Shown one piece after another: positions 17,844 through 25,640 of a stretch of DNA of 43,176 nt (position 1 is its first letter; every line of letters begins with the position of its first letter). This DNA comes from JBDTLH01 sp039934875. Its GTDB lineage: Bacteria; Acidobacteriota; Terriglobia; Terriglobales; Acidobacteriaceae. The DNA is taken from assembly GCA_039934875.1 (NCBI GenBank), contig JBDTLH010000194.1, positions 1-43,176 on the forward strand, given 5' to 3'. Under the pieces are notes generated by a model, which made no database searches, was not told the DNA's origin, and was given only the letters and a program-made list of their open reading frames with translations. The translations under genes were made by a program, and so were the position numbers.

Positions 17844-17946
17844 ATTCGCGGGCCGGAACTTAGCGGGGGAGCCACATCCGCTAAATGGGAGTTCGCGCTC
17901 GCCCCGAAGGTGACTTCCAGCAGCGGAGGGCATCTAATAACGTGAG

Positions 17947-18807
17947 ATGGCGAAACAATCCCCTTCCATTCTGGTTTTAGCCTTGTTGATGGTCCTGTTC
18001 GTGCCCCTGTTAGCGCTGGCGCAAAAGGGAGAGGGGCCGATTGATCCGGCTCCGCCCAAAGGCCACACCCCGGACGAGATCATCAAGATCGTTGCCGCAA
18101 AAGAGAAGGAGTTCCAGGCCGCCCGCGAGCGCTATGTCTATCGCCAGGATGTGAAGGTAGAGGAGTATGACGGGAGCGCCGTCGCCGGCACCTTCCGCGA
18201 GATCTCGGATATCACCTTCGATGATCGTGGCAAGCGGAGCGAAACCGTGGTCTTCGCGCCGCAGAACGGATTGCAAAAAATCCAGATGACCCGCCAGGAC
18301 ATCGACGACATCGAAAACCATTTCCCCTTTGTAGTCACCACCGACACTCTGCCCACCTATGACATCAAATATGTGGGGCATCAGCAGGTGGACGAACTGG
18401 GTACCTACGTCTTCGACCTTGATCCGGTGCACATGGAGAAGAACAAACGCTATTTCAAGGGCCGCATCTGGGTGGACGACCAAGACTTGATGATCGTGAA
18501 GACATCCGGCGTCGGCGTGCCCAACCCCAAGGAAAATCAGCCAGTGCCCTTCACCACCTGGCGCGAGCAGATCGACGGCAAGTACTGGTTCCCCACCTAC
18601 ACCAGCGGACAGGCTGACATCAAAGCCTATGACCACGGGCAGGTAGTGGATTCCACGCCAGTGCGGGTAATAGTCAAGTACACGGATTACAAGCAGTACC
18701 GCTCCACGGTGAAGATCACCTATGGCGACGAGGTGCCGAATACGAACGCGCCCCAGGCTCCGGCAGCCCCCCAGACAACTCCGCCGCCGCCGCCCAATCC
18801 CAAGTAG
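17947..18807 (+). CDS. Exported LolA-like hypothetical protein
   Basis: A signal peptide of about 25 residues ends A-L-A-Q. The mature part has long beta-rich segments resembling the LolA/LolB half-barrel fold: R-Y-V-Y-R-Q-D-V-K-V-E-E-Y at about 59-71, Y-F-K-G-R-I-W-V-D-D-Q-D-L-M-I-V-K at about 169-185, and W-F-P-T-Y near 215. The middle pattern (modified residue loss, then 'rigid strand, aspartate pair') is characteristic of outer-membrane lipoprotein-sorting-like proteins seen widely in Acidobacteria. The C-terminus is a Pro/Gln-rich tail. The fold assignment is from visible pattern only and the function is unknown. The CPBP protease gene follows 19 bp later and is probably co-transcribed. 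Confidence 0.75.
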   Translation: MAKQSPSILVLALLMVLFVPLLALAQKGEGPIDPAPPKGHTPDEIIKIVAAKEKEFQAARERYVYRQDVKVEEYDGSAVAGTFREISDITFDDRGKRSETVVFAPQNGLQKIQMTRQDIDDIENHFPFVVTTDTLPTYDIKYVGHQQVDELGTYVFDLDPVHMEKNKRYFKGRIWVDDQDLMIVKTSGVGVPNPKENQPVPFTTWREQIDGKYWFPTYTSGQADIKAYDHGQVVDSTPVRVIVKYTDYKQYRSTVKITYGDEVPNTNAPQAPAAPQTTPPPPPNPK

Positions 18808-18826
18808 CAAGTGATAGCTTTAATAG

Positions 18827-19618
18827 GTGGAGAGAATCGAGCACGGAGGGCCGGGCGACGCGATCGAAAATCCGGTGTGGACCTTCGGCGATGTGCTGCT
18901 GGTTTCGCTCGGCGGAGTTGCCTTTTTTCTGCTGCTCGGAATTCCCACCATTCTGATGTTTGCTTCGGTGCCATTGCTCGAAGCGGGGCGCTCGCCCAAC
19001 CTCACGGCGACGATCGCCGGCGTTATTGCGCAGACTCTTACTTATATCGCGGTCCTGGTGCTGATTGGGCGCGTGGTGCGCACCCGCGGCACTTCCTTGC
19101 ATCAGTATCTTTCGACCCTCGCGGCGCTGCGCTGGAACCCGCCGCGCAACCGTGTGTTGTTTGCCGCCGTGGGCGTATCGCTGGCGGTGCTGTTCGCCAT
19201 GACCTCGCGCTTTTTGCCCATTCCTCCCGATCTGCCTCTGGACAAGGCATTTTCCACCACCTTTTCCTCCTACATCGTCGCGCTCTTTGGCATCGCAGTG
19301 GCGCCTCTCTTTGAAGAGATATACTTTCGCGGCCTCCTCTATCCCGTGCTGGTGCGCGGCTTTCGCAAAGCGGGCGCGACGCTGGCCGTCTCCCTCGCGG
19401 TTACGGTCACGGCGGCGCTCTTCGCGCTGGTGCATGCCCGACAACTCGAAGACTCCTGGGCGCCTCTGCTGGTCATCTTCGTCGTCGGCATCGTGCTTAC
19501 GCTGATTCGCGCGCAGACCAGGTCGGTGGCGGCGAGTTGGATCGTGCACCTCTGCTACAACTCCACCTTGTTCGTGCTGATGTTTGTGCAGACCAGCGGG
19601 TTTCGCAAGCTGCAGTAA
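18827..19618 (+). CDS. CPBP family intramembrane metalloprotease
   Basis: This polytopic protein of 263 residues carries the three motifs of the CAAX protease/bacteriocin-processing (Abi) family: E-E-I-Y-F-R-G near residue 163 (catalytic Glu pair and Arg), F-A-L-V-H-A near 200 (metal-binding His), and H-L-C-Y-N near 240 (second His and Asn). Members cleave membrane-associated peptides inside the bilayer; the substrate is unknown. The start is a GTG 19 bp after the LolA-like gene, without a strong ribosome site. It converges on the reductase gene with a 14-bp gap. Confidence 0.9.
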   Translation: MERIEHGGPGDAIENPVWTFGDVLLVSLGGVAFFLLLGIPTILMFASVPLLEAGRSPNLTATIAGVIAQTLTYIAVLVLIGRVVRTRGTSLHQYLSTLAALRWNPPRNRVLFAAVGVSLAVLFAMTSRFLPIPPDLPLDKAFSTTFSSYIVALFGIAVAPLFEEIYFRGLLYPVLVRGFRKAGATLAVSLAVTVTAALFALVHARQLEDSWAPLLVIFVVGIVLTLIRAQTRSVAASWIVHLCYNSTLFVLMFVQTSGFRKLQ

Positions 19619-19632
19619 GGCGGTATGGTGAA

Positions 19633-20574
19633 TCAGCTCTCTTCCAACTGCTTCACCAGTGCATAGAGCGTCTTGTTAACTGGTGTGGGAATGCCATGCC
19701 CGCCTCCGCGCCGGACGATGTATCCGTTAAGGGAATCGATTTCCGTGCGCTTGTGCCGGCCGAGGTCTTGCGCGGTAGAGGAGCGGGCCTCTTTCATTTT
19801 GCTGCCTAGGGCCAGCGCCGCGGCAATCATCGCTTCTTCTGAGAGTGCGACGCCTTCCGCATGGGCGACGGCGACCGCCTCCCGGACCGCATCCTGCAAC
19901 ACTTCGCGGCTAAGTTCATTTTCGAGAATGGCGCCATACTTCGATTTGCTTAGAGCGGATATCGCGTTGTAGGCGCAGTTCATCATCATCTTCTTCCATA
20001 GCTCAACCTCTATTTCAGCGGAGACAACGCACGGGACCAGCGCGGCGGCGAAGAGCGAGCAGACCGCTGCGAGATCGTGTACGCGGGAGCTGCTCTTCCG
20101 ATCGCCGATCAGCAGGTCGCCGCGGCCGGCATGTTGGACCCGTCCCGGCGCGCTCATCGATGCGGCGACATAGACCACCGCCGGTACGGCTTCCATTTGC
20201 GTAGCGGAGCGCATGCGCTCCACATTGTCCACGCCGTTCTGCATGCTGAGCACGACGGCATCGGGCGCGAGAAACGGCGCGAGTTCGCGGGCGGCCTCTT
20301 CGGTGTCCAGGGTCTTTACGCAGAAGAGTACGAGACCGGCGTTCCGCGCCGCGCTCATCTCGGTTGAGGCGGATACCGCAACCGGTTCTTTGAACGTCAT
20401 CGTGTCCATGAACAACCCATCTCGTCGGATGGCATTGACGTGTTCGGGCCTGCCAATCAGAACCACAGGATAGCCGGCGCGCGCCAGCATGCCGCCAAAG
20501 TAGCAGCCCACCGCGCCCGCCCCGACGACCACGATTCGATTTGGATTGTTTTCTGCGATCTTGATTTCTCTCAC
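19633..20574 (-). CDS. 2-Dehydropantoate 2-reductase (ketopantoate reductase) family
   Basis: An N-terminal Rossmann fold with V-V-G-A-G-A-V-G-C-Y-F-G-G (about 16-28) binds NADP(H). The family features V-K-T-L-D-T near 90, M-Q-N-G-V-D-N near 115, W-K-K-M-M-M-N-C-A-Y-N near 198-208 and a C-terminal helical domain (about 185-313) with H-K-R-T-E-I-D-S-L-N-G are present. It would reduce 2-dehydropantoate to pantoate in the pantothenate/CoA pathway. Acidobacteria often have several paralogs, so a different 2-keto acid is possible and I do not give panE. The start is GTG overlapping the stop of the small ORF upstream (GTGA), which points to coupled translation. Confidence 0.88.
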   Translation of the reverse strand: MREIKIAENNPNRIVVVGAGAVGCYFGGMLARAGYPVVLIGRPEHVNAIRRDGLFMDTMTFKEPVAVSASTEMSAARNAGLVLFCVKTLDTEEAARELAPFLAPDAVVLSMQNGVDNVERMRSATQMEAVPAVVYVAASMSAPGRVQHAGRGDLLIGDRKSSSRVHDLAAVCSLFAAALVPCVVSAEIEVELWKKMMMNCAYNAISALSKSKYGAILENELSREVLQDAVREAVAVAHAEGVALSEEAMIAAALALGSKMKEARSSTAQDLGRHKRTEIDSLNGYIVRRGGGHGIPTPVNKTLYALVKQLEES

Positions 20575-20888
20575 CCAGAGTATCGTCCGGCCGATGTCTC
20601 TTGTTTCAACCCTTCATCGCGGCCCTTGGTTCGGATATCTAAAAACATCCGCTGCGTCGGTTTGTTCTGGCTCCCCTCATCAACTGAAATAAATCCATAC
20701 TTTGGTACGAAGATACTTTGGCCTAATACGCTTCTGTCATTATGCAACGGCAGTTCTGCGACGCTCAAACCAATTCTGCCCGTTCCGCGAGTAGAAGCCG
20801 ACCACGGAGGAGCAGGTGGGGAGCGCATCCCCATGGCTGTTATGCCTGTTACCGCTGTTCCCGCCGGTGAGCACCAACCGTCTCTCAT
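20571..20888 (-). CDS. Small hypothetical protein between SRPBCC and reductase genes
   Basis: A 105-codon ORF fits exactly between its neighbours. Its ATG overlaps the stop of the SRPBCC gene (ATGA) and its stop overlaps the GTG of the reductase gene (GTGA). The C-terminal two thirds look protein-like (S-I-F-V-P-K-Y-G-F-I-S-V-D-E-G), while the N-terminus is Ala/Pro/Gly rich. I do not recognise a family. The perfect double overlap favours a real gene, but the ORF may be chance or a dispersed repeat. Confidence 0.4.
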   Translation of the reverse strand: MRDGWCSPAGTAVTGITAMGMRSPPAPPWSASTRGTGRIGLSVAELPLHNDRSVLGQSIFVPKYGFISVDEGSQNKPTQRMFLDIRTKGRDEGLKQETSAGRYSG

Positions 20889-21409
20889 TGTTTCAGCAGT
20901 GTTTCCACCTCGCGCTGCCGATATCGGAAGACGCCCGCAAGGTTTACCCGCGCAATACCATCTGTCCAATCGGAGAGCCGCGGCAGAGGCAACTCATACT
21001 CCAGCTCATCACGCACCAGGGTGCCGTCGATGCCGCCGCGCTCCTGTGGTTGCACGCGATGGCAGTGATGCCAATATTTGAAAGGCCCGGCAAGCTGCGT
21101 ATCGCAAAAATGAGAGAGATAGACGAATTCGCTGATCAGCACCCGCCAGCCGATTCGGAATGGCAGAAACGGCACCGGGCGGAAGGTCACATATAGCTCT
21201 GAACCCTCAGCGGCGACCGCGTGCGGCAGGTGCGGCATGTCGTTGTTTCGGTTTTGCTCTCGCGCGGGCGTGGCGAGCTTGGCGCTTTCAATGCGCGTCT
21301 TCTGCCAGGCCGGCATGATGCGCGGCAGGTTCTCCGGATTGGCGAAAAAGTTGAACACGCGCTCGGGCGGGTAGGGCAGCCACTGTTGGGTTTCGAAATG
21401 ATGTCGCAT
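20885..21409 (-). CDS. SRPBCC (START/Bet v1-like) family protein
   Basis: The 174-residue protein has the SRPBCC opening H-H-F-E-T-Q-Q-W-L-P-Y-P-P-E-R-V-F-N-F-F-A, then N-L-P-R-I-M-P near 30. It later shows F-V-Y-L-S-H-F-C-D near 97, a D-E-L-E-Y-E-L-P segment near 134, and a C-terminal helix Y-R-Q-R-E-V-E-T-L-L. This matches the cyclase/CoxG-like ligand-binding proteins that hold a hydrophobic ligand in a helix-grip cavity. An insertion at about 40-65 is Ala/Gln/Asn rich. Ligand and function are unknown. It is the first gene of a three-gene overlapping unit with the small ORF and the reductase-like gene. Confidence 0.8.
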   Translation of the reverse strand: MRHHFETQQWLPYPPERVFNFFANPENLPRIMPAWQKTRIESAKLATPAREQNRNNDMPHLPHAVAAEGSELYVTFRPVPFLPFRIGWRVLISEFVYLSHFCDTQLAGPFKYWHHCHRVQPQERGGIDGTLVRDELEYELPLPRLSDWTDGIARVNLAGVFRYRQREVETLLKQ

Positions 21410-21481
21410 GTCTGCCCTTCTTCATCCGTCCTAAGATGCAGTTCCGGGATCCCGTAATTGGGGGTGCTAGGAGAAGCCTTT

Positions 21482-21505
21482 CACCACGGAGGCACGGAGG
21501 AAGGC
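21482..21505 (+). repeat. Dispersed CCAC-GGAGG-CAC repeat copy
   Basis: CACCACGGAGGCACGGAGG lies between the SRPBCC and DUF4926 genes. It belongs to the family also seen at 28011, 28221, 28799 and 29094. Confidence 0.5.
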
Positions 21506-21543
21506 AGGGCGGGCCGCTGCCCTGCAAGGATTGTTTTTTGCGC

Positions 21544-21753
21544 TTATGCGGCGGTGTGGATGGGTTGGTGATGCAGAACCATGAGTTGGGCGGAGATCAC
21601 GGACAAGAGGGCATAGGCCTCACCTTGCAGGTTTGCAAACTCAACCTCGAAGACCCCGGGGGCGAGTTGCTCGACGATAGTGCCGACTTGCCCGCGGCGC
21701 AGTTCGTGCGCGGGGAGGTCAGTTGTGAGCGCGACCACATCGTACAAATTCAT
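21544..21753 (-). CDS. DUF4926 domain protein
   Basis: The 69 residues read as a small SH3-like beta protein: D-V-V-A-L-T-T-D-L-P, then L-R-R-G-Q-V-G-T-I-V-E-Q-L and G-V-F-E-V-E-F. This matches DUF4926. It has a very strong ribosome site (GGAAGGAGG) inside the end of the upstream DUF6883 gene and starts directly after its stop. Proteins of this family are often encoded next to DUF6883 or similar small genes; an immunity/antitoxin-like or accessory role is conceivable but unproven. Confidence 0.8.
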   Translation of the reverse strand: MNLYDVVALTTDLPAHELRRGQVGTIVEQLAPGVFEVEFANLQGEAYALLSVISAQLMVLHHQPIHTAA

Positions 21754-22098
21754 CTAGCCTCCTTCCTTCCTGAGAAAACACGTTGTAAGTCTTGGAACAC
21801 GCTCGCCAGAAAGTACGATCCAAGCAGAACGCACTATGGCGTGATGTCCCTTGTGTTCTATCGCAGAGTTTAGCATATAGCGCTGCCCAAATTGGTCCAG
21901 ATTGGCGACGCTGACCTCTTCGGTGAGAGCGGTCCTAAGCAGGGCAACCCTGAGCCATTCCGCATCTTCTTGGGTTAGATGAAGCACGGCACGAAATAGC
22001 CTCGCTTTGTGACGCCCCTCCGGATGATAAGGATTGAGGCAGTAGTCCCGGAGCTTGTGGATATCAACGATTGCCTCAGGGCCATACGGTAGCTTCAT
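21754..22098 (-). CDS. DUF6883 domain protein
   Basis: The 114 residues open with the family signature: M-K-L-P-Y-G-P-E-A-I-V-D-I, L-R-D-Y-C-L-N-P and H-P-E-G-R-H-K-A-R-L-F (about 1-36). A helical middle follows, then a beta C-terminus with G-H-H-A-I-V-R-S-A-W-I. The conserved G-R-H-K-A-R and late His/Arg/W motif look like an active-site or ligand-site pattern. DUF6883 is known as a stand-alone protein and as a C-terminal domain of some polymorphic toxins and phage head proteins; its activity is not established. It begins 3 bp after the glyS stop and is followed without gap by DUF4926, so it is probably expressed with glyS. Confidence 0.8.
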   Translation of the reverse strand: MKLPYGPEAIVDIHKLRDYCLNPYHPEGRHKARLFRAVLHLTQEDAEWLRVALLRTALTEEVSVANLDQFGQRYMLNSAIEHKGHHAIVRSAWIVLSGERVPRLTTCFLRKEGG

Positions 22099-22101
22099 CA
22101 G

Positions 22102-24216
22102 CTATTTTTCCGCGGCGACGATGTCGGAAAAATCAGCAATGCGGCGGATCTGACCGATTAGCATGTTCAAGAACGAGAGTCTATCTTTTCGTACATCCTC
22201 ATCCTCTGCCATCACAAGAACTTTCTCGAAATATTCATCGACATGAGGTTTCAAGTTGACTATGACCTGGAGCGCCTTCGGGTAATTTCCATTGTCGATA
22301 TATTTGGAGAGATAGCCATCGCCTTTGTTCATGTTGGTGAATATCTGAGTTTCTTCCGCCGTCGCAAACTCAGGGAAGAATTCGCCGACCTGATAATTTC
22401 GTTGCAGTGCTTGTCTCAGAATATTTTGCATCCGCTTGAAGGAGACAGCGATCGCCTCGAAGTCGGAAGAGGAGCGCACTTCGGTGACGGCCTGGGCGCG
22501 CAGCACCCCGTCGCTTACATCATCTGAATCGACGGCGAGCACCGCATTCACCACGTCATAGGCGAACCCTAAAACATCCTTCAAATAAAACTCGACGCGC
22601 TCGCGGAAGAAGGTGGCGATAGACTTTTCGTACTCGGAGTTGCGGAAGCGAGATTGCGCCTCGGAGCCGTCGTAGGCGTGCAGCGCGGCATTCAGCAAAG
22701 CGGAGATGCGGATCGGCAGTGCGTGAGCGTGGATGGCTTTAACCAACCCGTTGGCCTGGCGGCGCAAGGCGAAGGGATCTTTGGAGCCGCTGGGAATCAA
22801 CCCCAGCGCAAACATGCCCGCGATCGAGTCGGCTTTGTCGGAGATCGAAACCAGCGCGCCCTCTTTGCTGCGCGGCGCATCGGATTCGGCGGAGACAGGT
22901 TTGTACTGATCGTAGATCGCGGTCGCGACCGCATCGCTGTGCCCCTGGGACCGGGCATAGAGCCCTCCGATGACGCCCTGCAGCTCGGTGAACTCTTTCA
23001 CTAGCTCCGTGGTGAGATCGCACTTCGCCAGCGAGGCCGCAGTCTCCGCCGCTCCCGCGTCAACCGGAGAAACTTGCGCGGCCAGCCAATTCACCAGCCC
23101 AACCATGCGCGCGGACTTCTCCGCATAGCTGCCCAGCTCCTTCTGAAAGGTGACTGCCGCGAGCATCGAAGAGCGGCCCATAAGCGGGATGCGCTGGTCG
23201 GCGTTCCAGAAGAAGCGGGCGTCGTTGAAGCGCGCCCGGAGAACGCGCTCGTTGCCGTGAGTAATCAACGCTGCGGCTCGATCGTCGGCTTGCGTGTTCA
23301 ACACCGCAAGAAAATGCGGCGCCAGCTTTCCCTGCTCATCTTCCAACGCAAAATATTTCTGGTGGTCGCGCATCGCCGTGACCAAAACCTCTTCCGGCAA
23401 TTCCAGATATTCACGCTCAAAGCTGCCCATGATTACCGACGGCGCTTCCGTGAGGTTCACCACTGTGTCCAGCAACGCGTCGTGCCGGCGCACCCGCAAA
23501 CCCTTTGCCATCGCCAGCGCCTCCATCTGTTCGGAAATGATACGGGCGCGCTCCTGCGGATCGGCAACCACGCCTCCCTGCGCCATCGCCTGTTCATAAT
23601 CGCCAGGCGTATGAATCGCGATCTCTCGCGGGTCGAGGATACGGTGCCCCCGGGTGGTATTGCTCGAAGCTATACCGCCGAATTCAAAGGGAATGATTTC
23701 GGCATCCAGCAGGGCCACGATCCAGCGCAGGGGGCGGACGAAGCGCTCCGGCCTTCCCGCCCGCCAATACATGCTCTTCGGCCAATAAATGCCGGCAATC
23801 TCTTTAGCCAATGCCTCCGCGAGCACCTCCCGTGCCGGACGCCCTCTCTGCGTTATCGCGGCGCTAAGATACTCACCTTTCGCGGTCGTGATGGTCTTGA
23901 GTTCGCTCACCGGCTGCTTGACCCGTTTAGCGAAGGCTTCGGCGGCGGCAGTGGGTGCGCCGTCTTTGAAGGCTATCTTGACCGCCGGGCCATTGACCGT
24001 CTCCTGCGCGTCGGGTTGCGCCTCAAGCACATCGCGCACCAGCACGGCGAGACGGCGGGGGGTCGAGAAGGACCGGCTCGATATTGCGGAGCGAAGTGGC
24101 GAGAGATGTTCGCGCACCAGCAGGGCGGTGATGCGCGCAGCAAGCTCTTCCCGCGCCCCGTCAATCATCCGGGCGGGGATCTCTTCGGTTCCGATTTCTA
24201 GCAAAAAGTCTGGCAT
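22102..24216 (-). CDS. glyS: Glycine--tRNA ligase beta subunit
   Basis: The 704-residue protein starts M-P-D-F-L-L-E-I-G-T-E-E-I-P-A-R, the invariant opening of bacterial GlyS. It contains F-V-R-P-L-R-W-I-V-A-L-L near 160, T-R-G-H-R-I-L near 190, F-E-R-E-Y-L-E-L-P near 265, the D-K-A-D-S-I-A-G-M-F-A region near 445, and the tRNA-binding C-terminal helices (F-F-E-K-V-L-V-M-A-E-D near 668). With GlyQ it forms the alpha2beta2 enzyme that charges tRNA-Gly. The length is normal. It lies 301 bp behind glyQ, an unusually wide gap for this pair, and is followed directly by the DUF6883 gene. Confidence 0.97.
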   Translation of the reverse strand: MPDFLLEIGTEEIPARMIDGAREELAARITALLVREHLSPLRSAISSRSFSTPRRLAVLVRDVLEAQPDAQETVNGPAVKIAFKDGAPTAAAEAFAKRVKQPVSELKTITTAKGEYLSAAITQRGRPAREVLAEALAKEIAGIYWPKSMYWRAGRPERFVRPLRWIVALLDAEIIPFEFGGIASSNTTRGHRILDPREIAIHTPGDYEQAMAQGGVVADPQERARIISEQMEALAMAKGLRVRRHDALLDTVVNLTEAPSVIMGSFEREYLELPEEVLVTAMRDHQKYFALEDEQGKLAPHFLAVLNTQADDRAAALITHGNERVLRARFNDARFFWNADQRIPLMGRSSMLAAVTFQKELGSYAEKSARMVGLVNWLAAQVSPVDAGAAETAASLAKCDLTTELVKEFTELQGVIGGLYARSQGHSDAVATAIYDQYKPVSAESDAPRSKEGALVSISDKADSIAGMFALGLIPSGSKDPFALRRQANGLVKAIHAHALPIRISALLNAALHAYDGSEAQSRFRNSEYEKSIATFFRERVEFYLKDVLGFAYDVVNAVLAVDSDDVSDGVLRAQAVTEVRSSSDFEAIAVSFKRMQNILRQALQRNYQVGEFFPEFATAEETQIFTNMNKGDGYLSKYIDNGNYPKALQVIVNLKPHVDEYFEKVLVMAEDEDVRKDRLSFLNMLIGQIRRIADFSDIVAAEK

Positions 24217-24517
24217 GGGATAGTGACTAGTCTTGATTCGTGTGTTTCAAAAAACTCGGGGTGCTGGCTCATTGAAACTGAAAGGTTCCTCGCACTGCTT
24301 CTATACCCTCATTGCATTGTCCGTCCAGCAACTATGTAATTTGTACTGCCTGACATCGTTCCGAAACACAGTGCGTTGAAAACTCCAGATATTCGCTGTT
24401 TTGATCGTTTTTCTCTCGTATCGTGCGCGAAAAACGCACGTTTTTTTGCGCTTTTTGGCCCTCAAATCTGAGCGGTTTACCCGATATAGCTTTGCGCACA
24501 TAACTCAGCAGATTGCC
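24217..24517. other. Intergenic region between glyQ and glyS
   Basis: No convincing gene is present. It is AT-richer than its surroundings, holds one copy of a repeated intergenic element (shared 13-mer CGATATAGCTTTG at 24482-24494) and a terminator-like hairpin on the plus strand. A 66-codon minus-strand ORF here is Lys/Arg rich and not protein-like. Confidence 0.6.
24422..24447 (+). terminator. Terminator-like hairpin on the plus strand between glyS and glyQ
   Basis: CGTGCG (24422-24427), a seven-base CGAAAAA loop, CGCACG (24435-24440), then seven T residues. This is the form of an intrinsic terminator for plus-strand transcription, yet no plus-strand gene precedes it. It may end a small or antisense RNA. 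Confidence 0.4.
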
Positions 24518-25549
24518 TTACCTTGTACCTACTGGCAATGCCGCCCTCTCCCCCGCCATCTGCTGCTGCATATATGCCCGTGCGGTCCCCACTGCGAGCG
24601 CCCGGATGCGCGCGATCACCCCCACCCGCTCGGTCACCGAAACCGCCCCGCGGGCGTCGAGCAGGTTGAATAAGTGCGAGCACTTCAGGCAGAGATCATA
24701 AGCCGCGAGCAAGGGGAAGCGGCGGATCTCCTCGGCGTTGGCTTCGATCAGTTGCGCCTGCTCATCGGCATCGACGACGCCACGCGTACTCCCCTCGGGT
24801 GCTTGCGCGTAAGCGGCGAATTGCGCCAGCAGCCCCTTGCACTCCGCCTCATAGTTGGCGAAGTTCTGCCAGGTCTTTTCTACGTCCGCCAGCTCGAAGT
24901 TATAGACGGAGAAGTGCAGTTCGTCCTGATAGCGCACCTCTCCGTAAGTAATCTCGGTGCCATCCGGCTGGCGCACCCATACGATGTCGTAGATAGAATC
25001 CACATCCTGAAGAAACGCGGCAATGCGTTCCAGGCCGTAGGTCAGCTCGGCGGAGATGGGATCGAGGTCTTCTCCACCGCACTGCTGAAAGTACGTGAAC
25101 TGGGTGATCTCCAGCCCATCCAGCATCACCTGCCAGCCCACACCCCAGGCGGTGAGGGTGGGCGCCTCCCAGTTGTCCTCTTCGAACTTGATGTCATGCC
25201 GGGAGAGGTCGATGCCGATGGCGGTGAGCGATTCGAGATAGACCTCCTGCACCTTGGCGATCGGAGGCTTGGTGATCACTTGAAACTGGGTGTGCTTGTA
25301 GAGGCGGTTAGGGTTGTCGCCGTAGCGTCCGTCAGCGGGGCGGCGCGAGGGCTGCACATACGCCACCGCATACGGCTTGGGTCCGAGGACCCGCAGGAAG
25401 GTCTCCGGCGACATCGTGCCCGCGCCGACTTCTACATCATAGGGCTGTTGCAGGATGCATCCCCGCTCCGCCCAGAATTGCTGGAGGCGGAGGATCAGCT
25501 CTTGAAAGGTGAGTGGCTGGGGTTGGGGCACGACATTTGAGTTTAGCAA
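24518..25549 (-). CDS. glyQ: Glycine--tRNA ligase alpha subunit
   Basis: The core begins L-T-F-Q-E-L-I-L-R-L-Q-Q-F-W and continues G-C-I-L-Q-Q-P-Y-D-V-E-V-G-A-G-T-M-S-P-E-T-F (written here in part), the standard GlyQ catalytic opening. R-R-P-A-D-G-R-Y-G-D-N-P-N-R near 70, H-D-I-K-F-E-E-D-N-W-E near 118 and Q-Q-C-G-G near 155 complete the class II aminoacyl-adenylate site. GlyQ binds ATP and glycine; GlyS supplies tRNA binding. At 343 residues it is somewhat longer than usual because of extra residues at both ends. The first codon is TTG at 25549; a GTG at 25531 would fit the family start better, and neither has a clear ribosome site. Confidence 0.96.
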   Translation of the reverse strand: MLNSNVVPQPQPLTFQELILRLQQFWAERGCILQQPYDVEVGAGTMSPETFLRVLGPKPYAVAYVQPSRRPADGRYGDNPNRLYKHTQFQVITKPPIAKVQEVYLESLTAIGIDLSRHDIKFEEDNWEAPTLTAWGVGWQVMLDGLEITQFTYFQQCGGEDLDPISAELTYGLERIAAFLQDVDSIYDIVWVRQPDGTEITYGEVRYQDELHFSVYNFELADVEKTWQNFANYEAECKGLLAQFAAYAQAPEGSTRGVVDADEQAQLIEANAEEIRRFPLLAAYDLCLKCSHLFNLLDARGAVSVTERVGVIARIRALAVGTARAYMQQQMAGERAALPVGTR

Positions 25550-25588
25550 GATTATTGAATCCTTGATTCATTTCGCATCGAGTCATTT

Positions 25589-25608
25589 GATCATTTGATT
25601 CAATGATC
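25589..25608. repeat. AT-rich inverted repeat upstream of glyQ
   Basis: GATCATT (25589-25595) and AATGATC (25602-25608) flank a six-base loop in a stretch of repeated ATTGATT/TTTGATC words between the FecR/DUF6600 and glyQ genes. It could be an operator or hairpin in the glyQ leader; no T-box features are seen. Confidence 0.4.
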
Positions 25609-25640
25609 TCAATCTCAAACGAATCAATGAAATTCAATTT

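Noticed and set aside
17860..17884. Intrinsic terminator behind the porin gene
   Set aside because: TTAGCGG/CCGCTAA can pair, but the loop is long and no T-tract follows.
23074..24201. Long plus-strand ORF (375 codons) opposite glyS
   Set aside because: It is the antisense shadow of a certain essential gene in GC-rich DNA; Arg/Gly/His-rich with no motif.
25550..25640. T-box riboswitch in the glyQ leader
   Set aside because: Only about 90 bases, with one small AT hairpin and no specifier loop, T-box sequence or terminator form.
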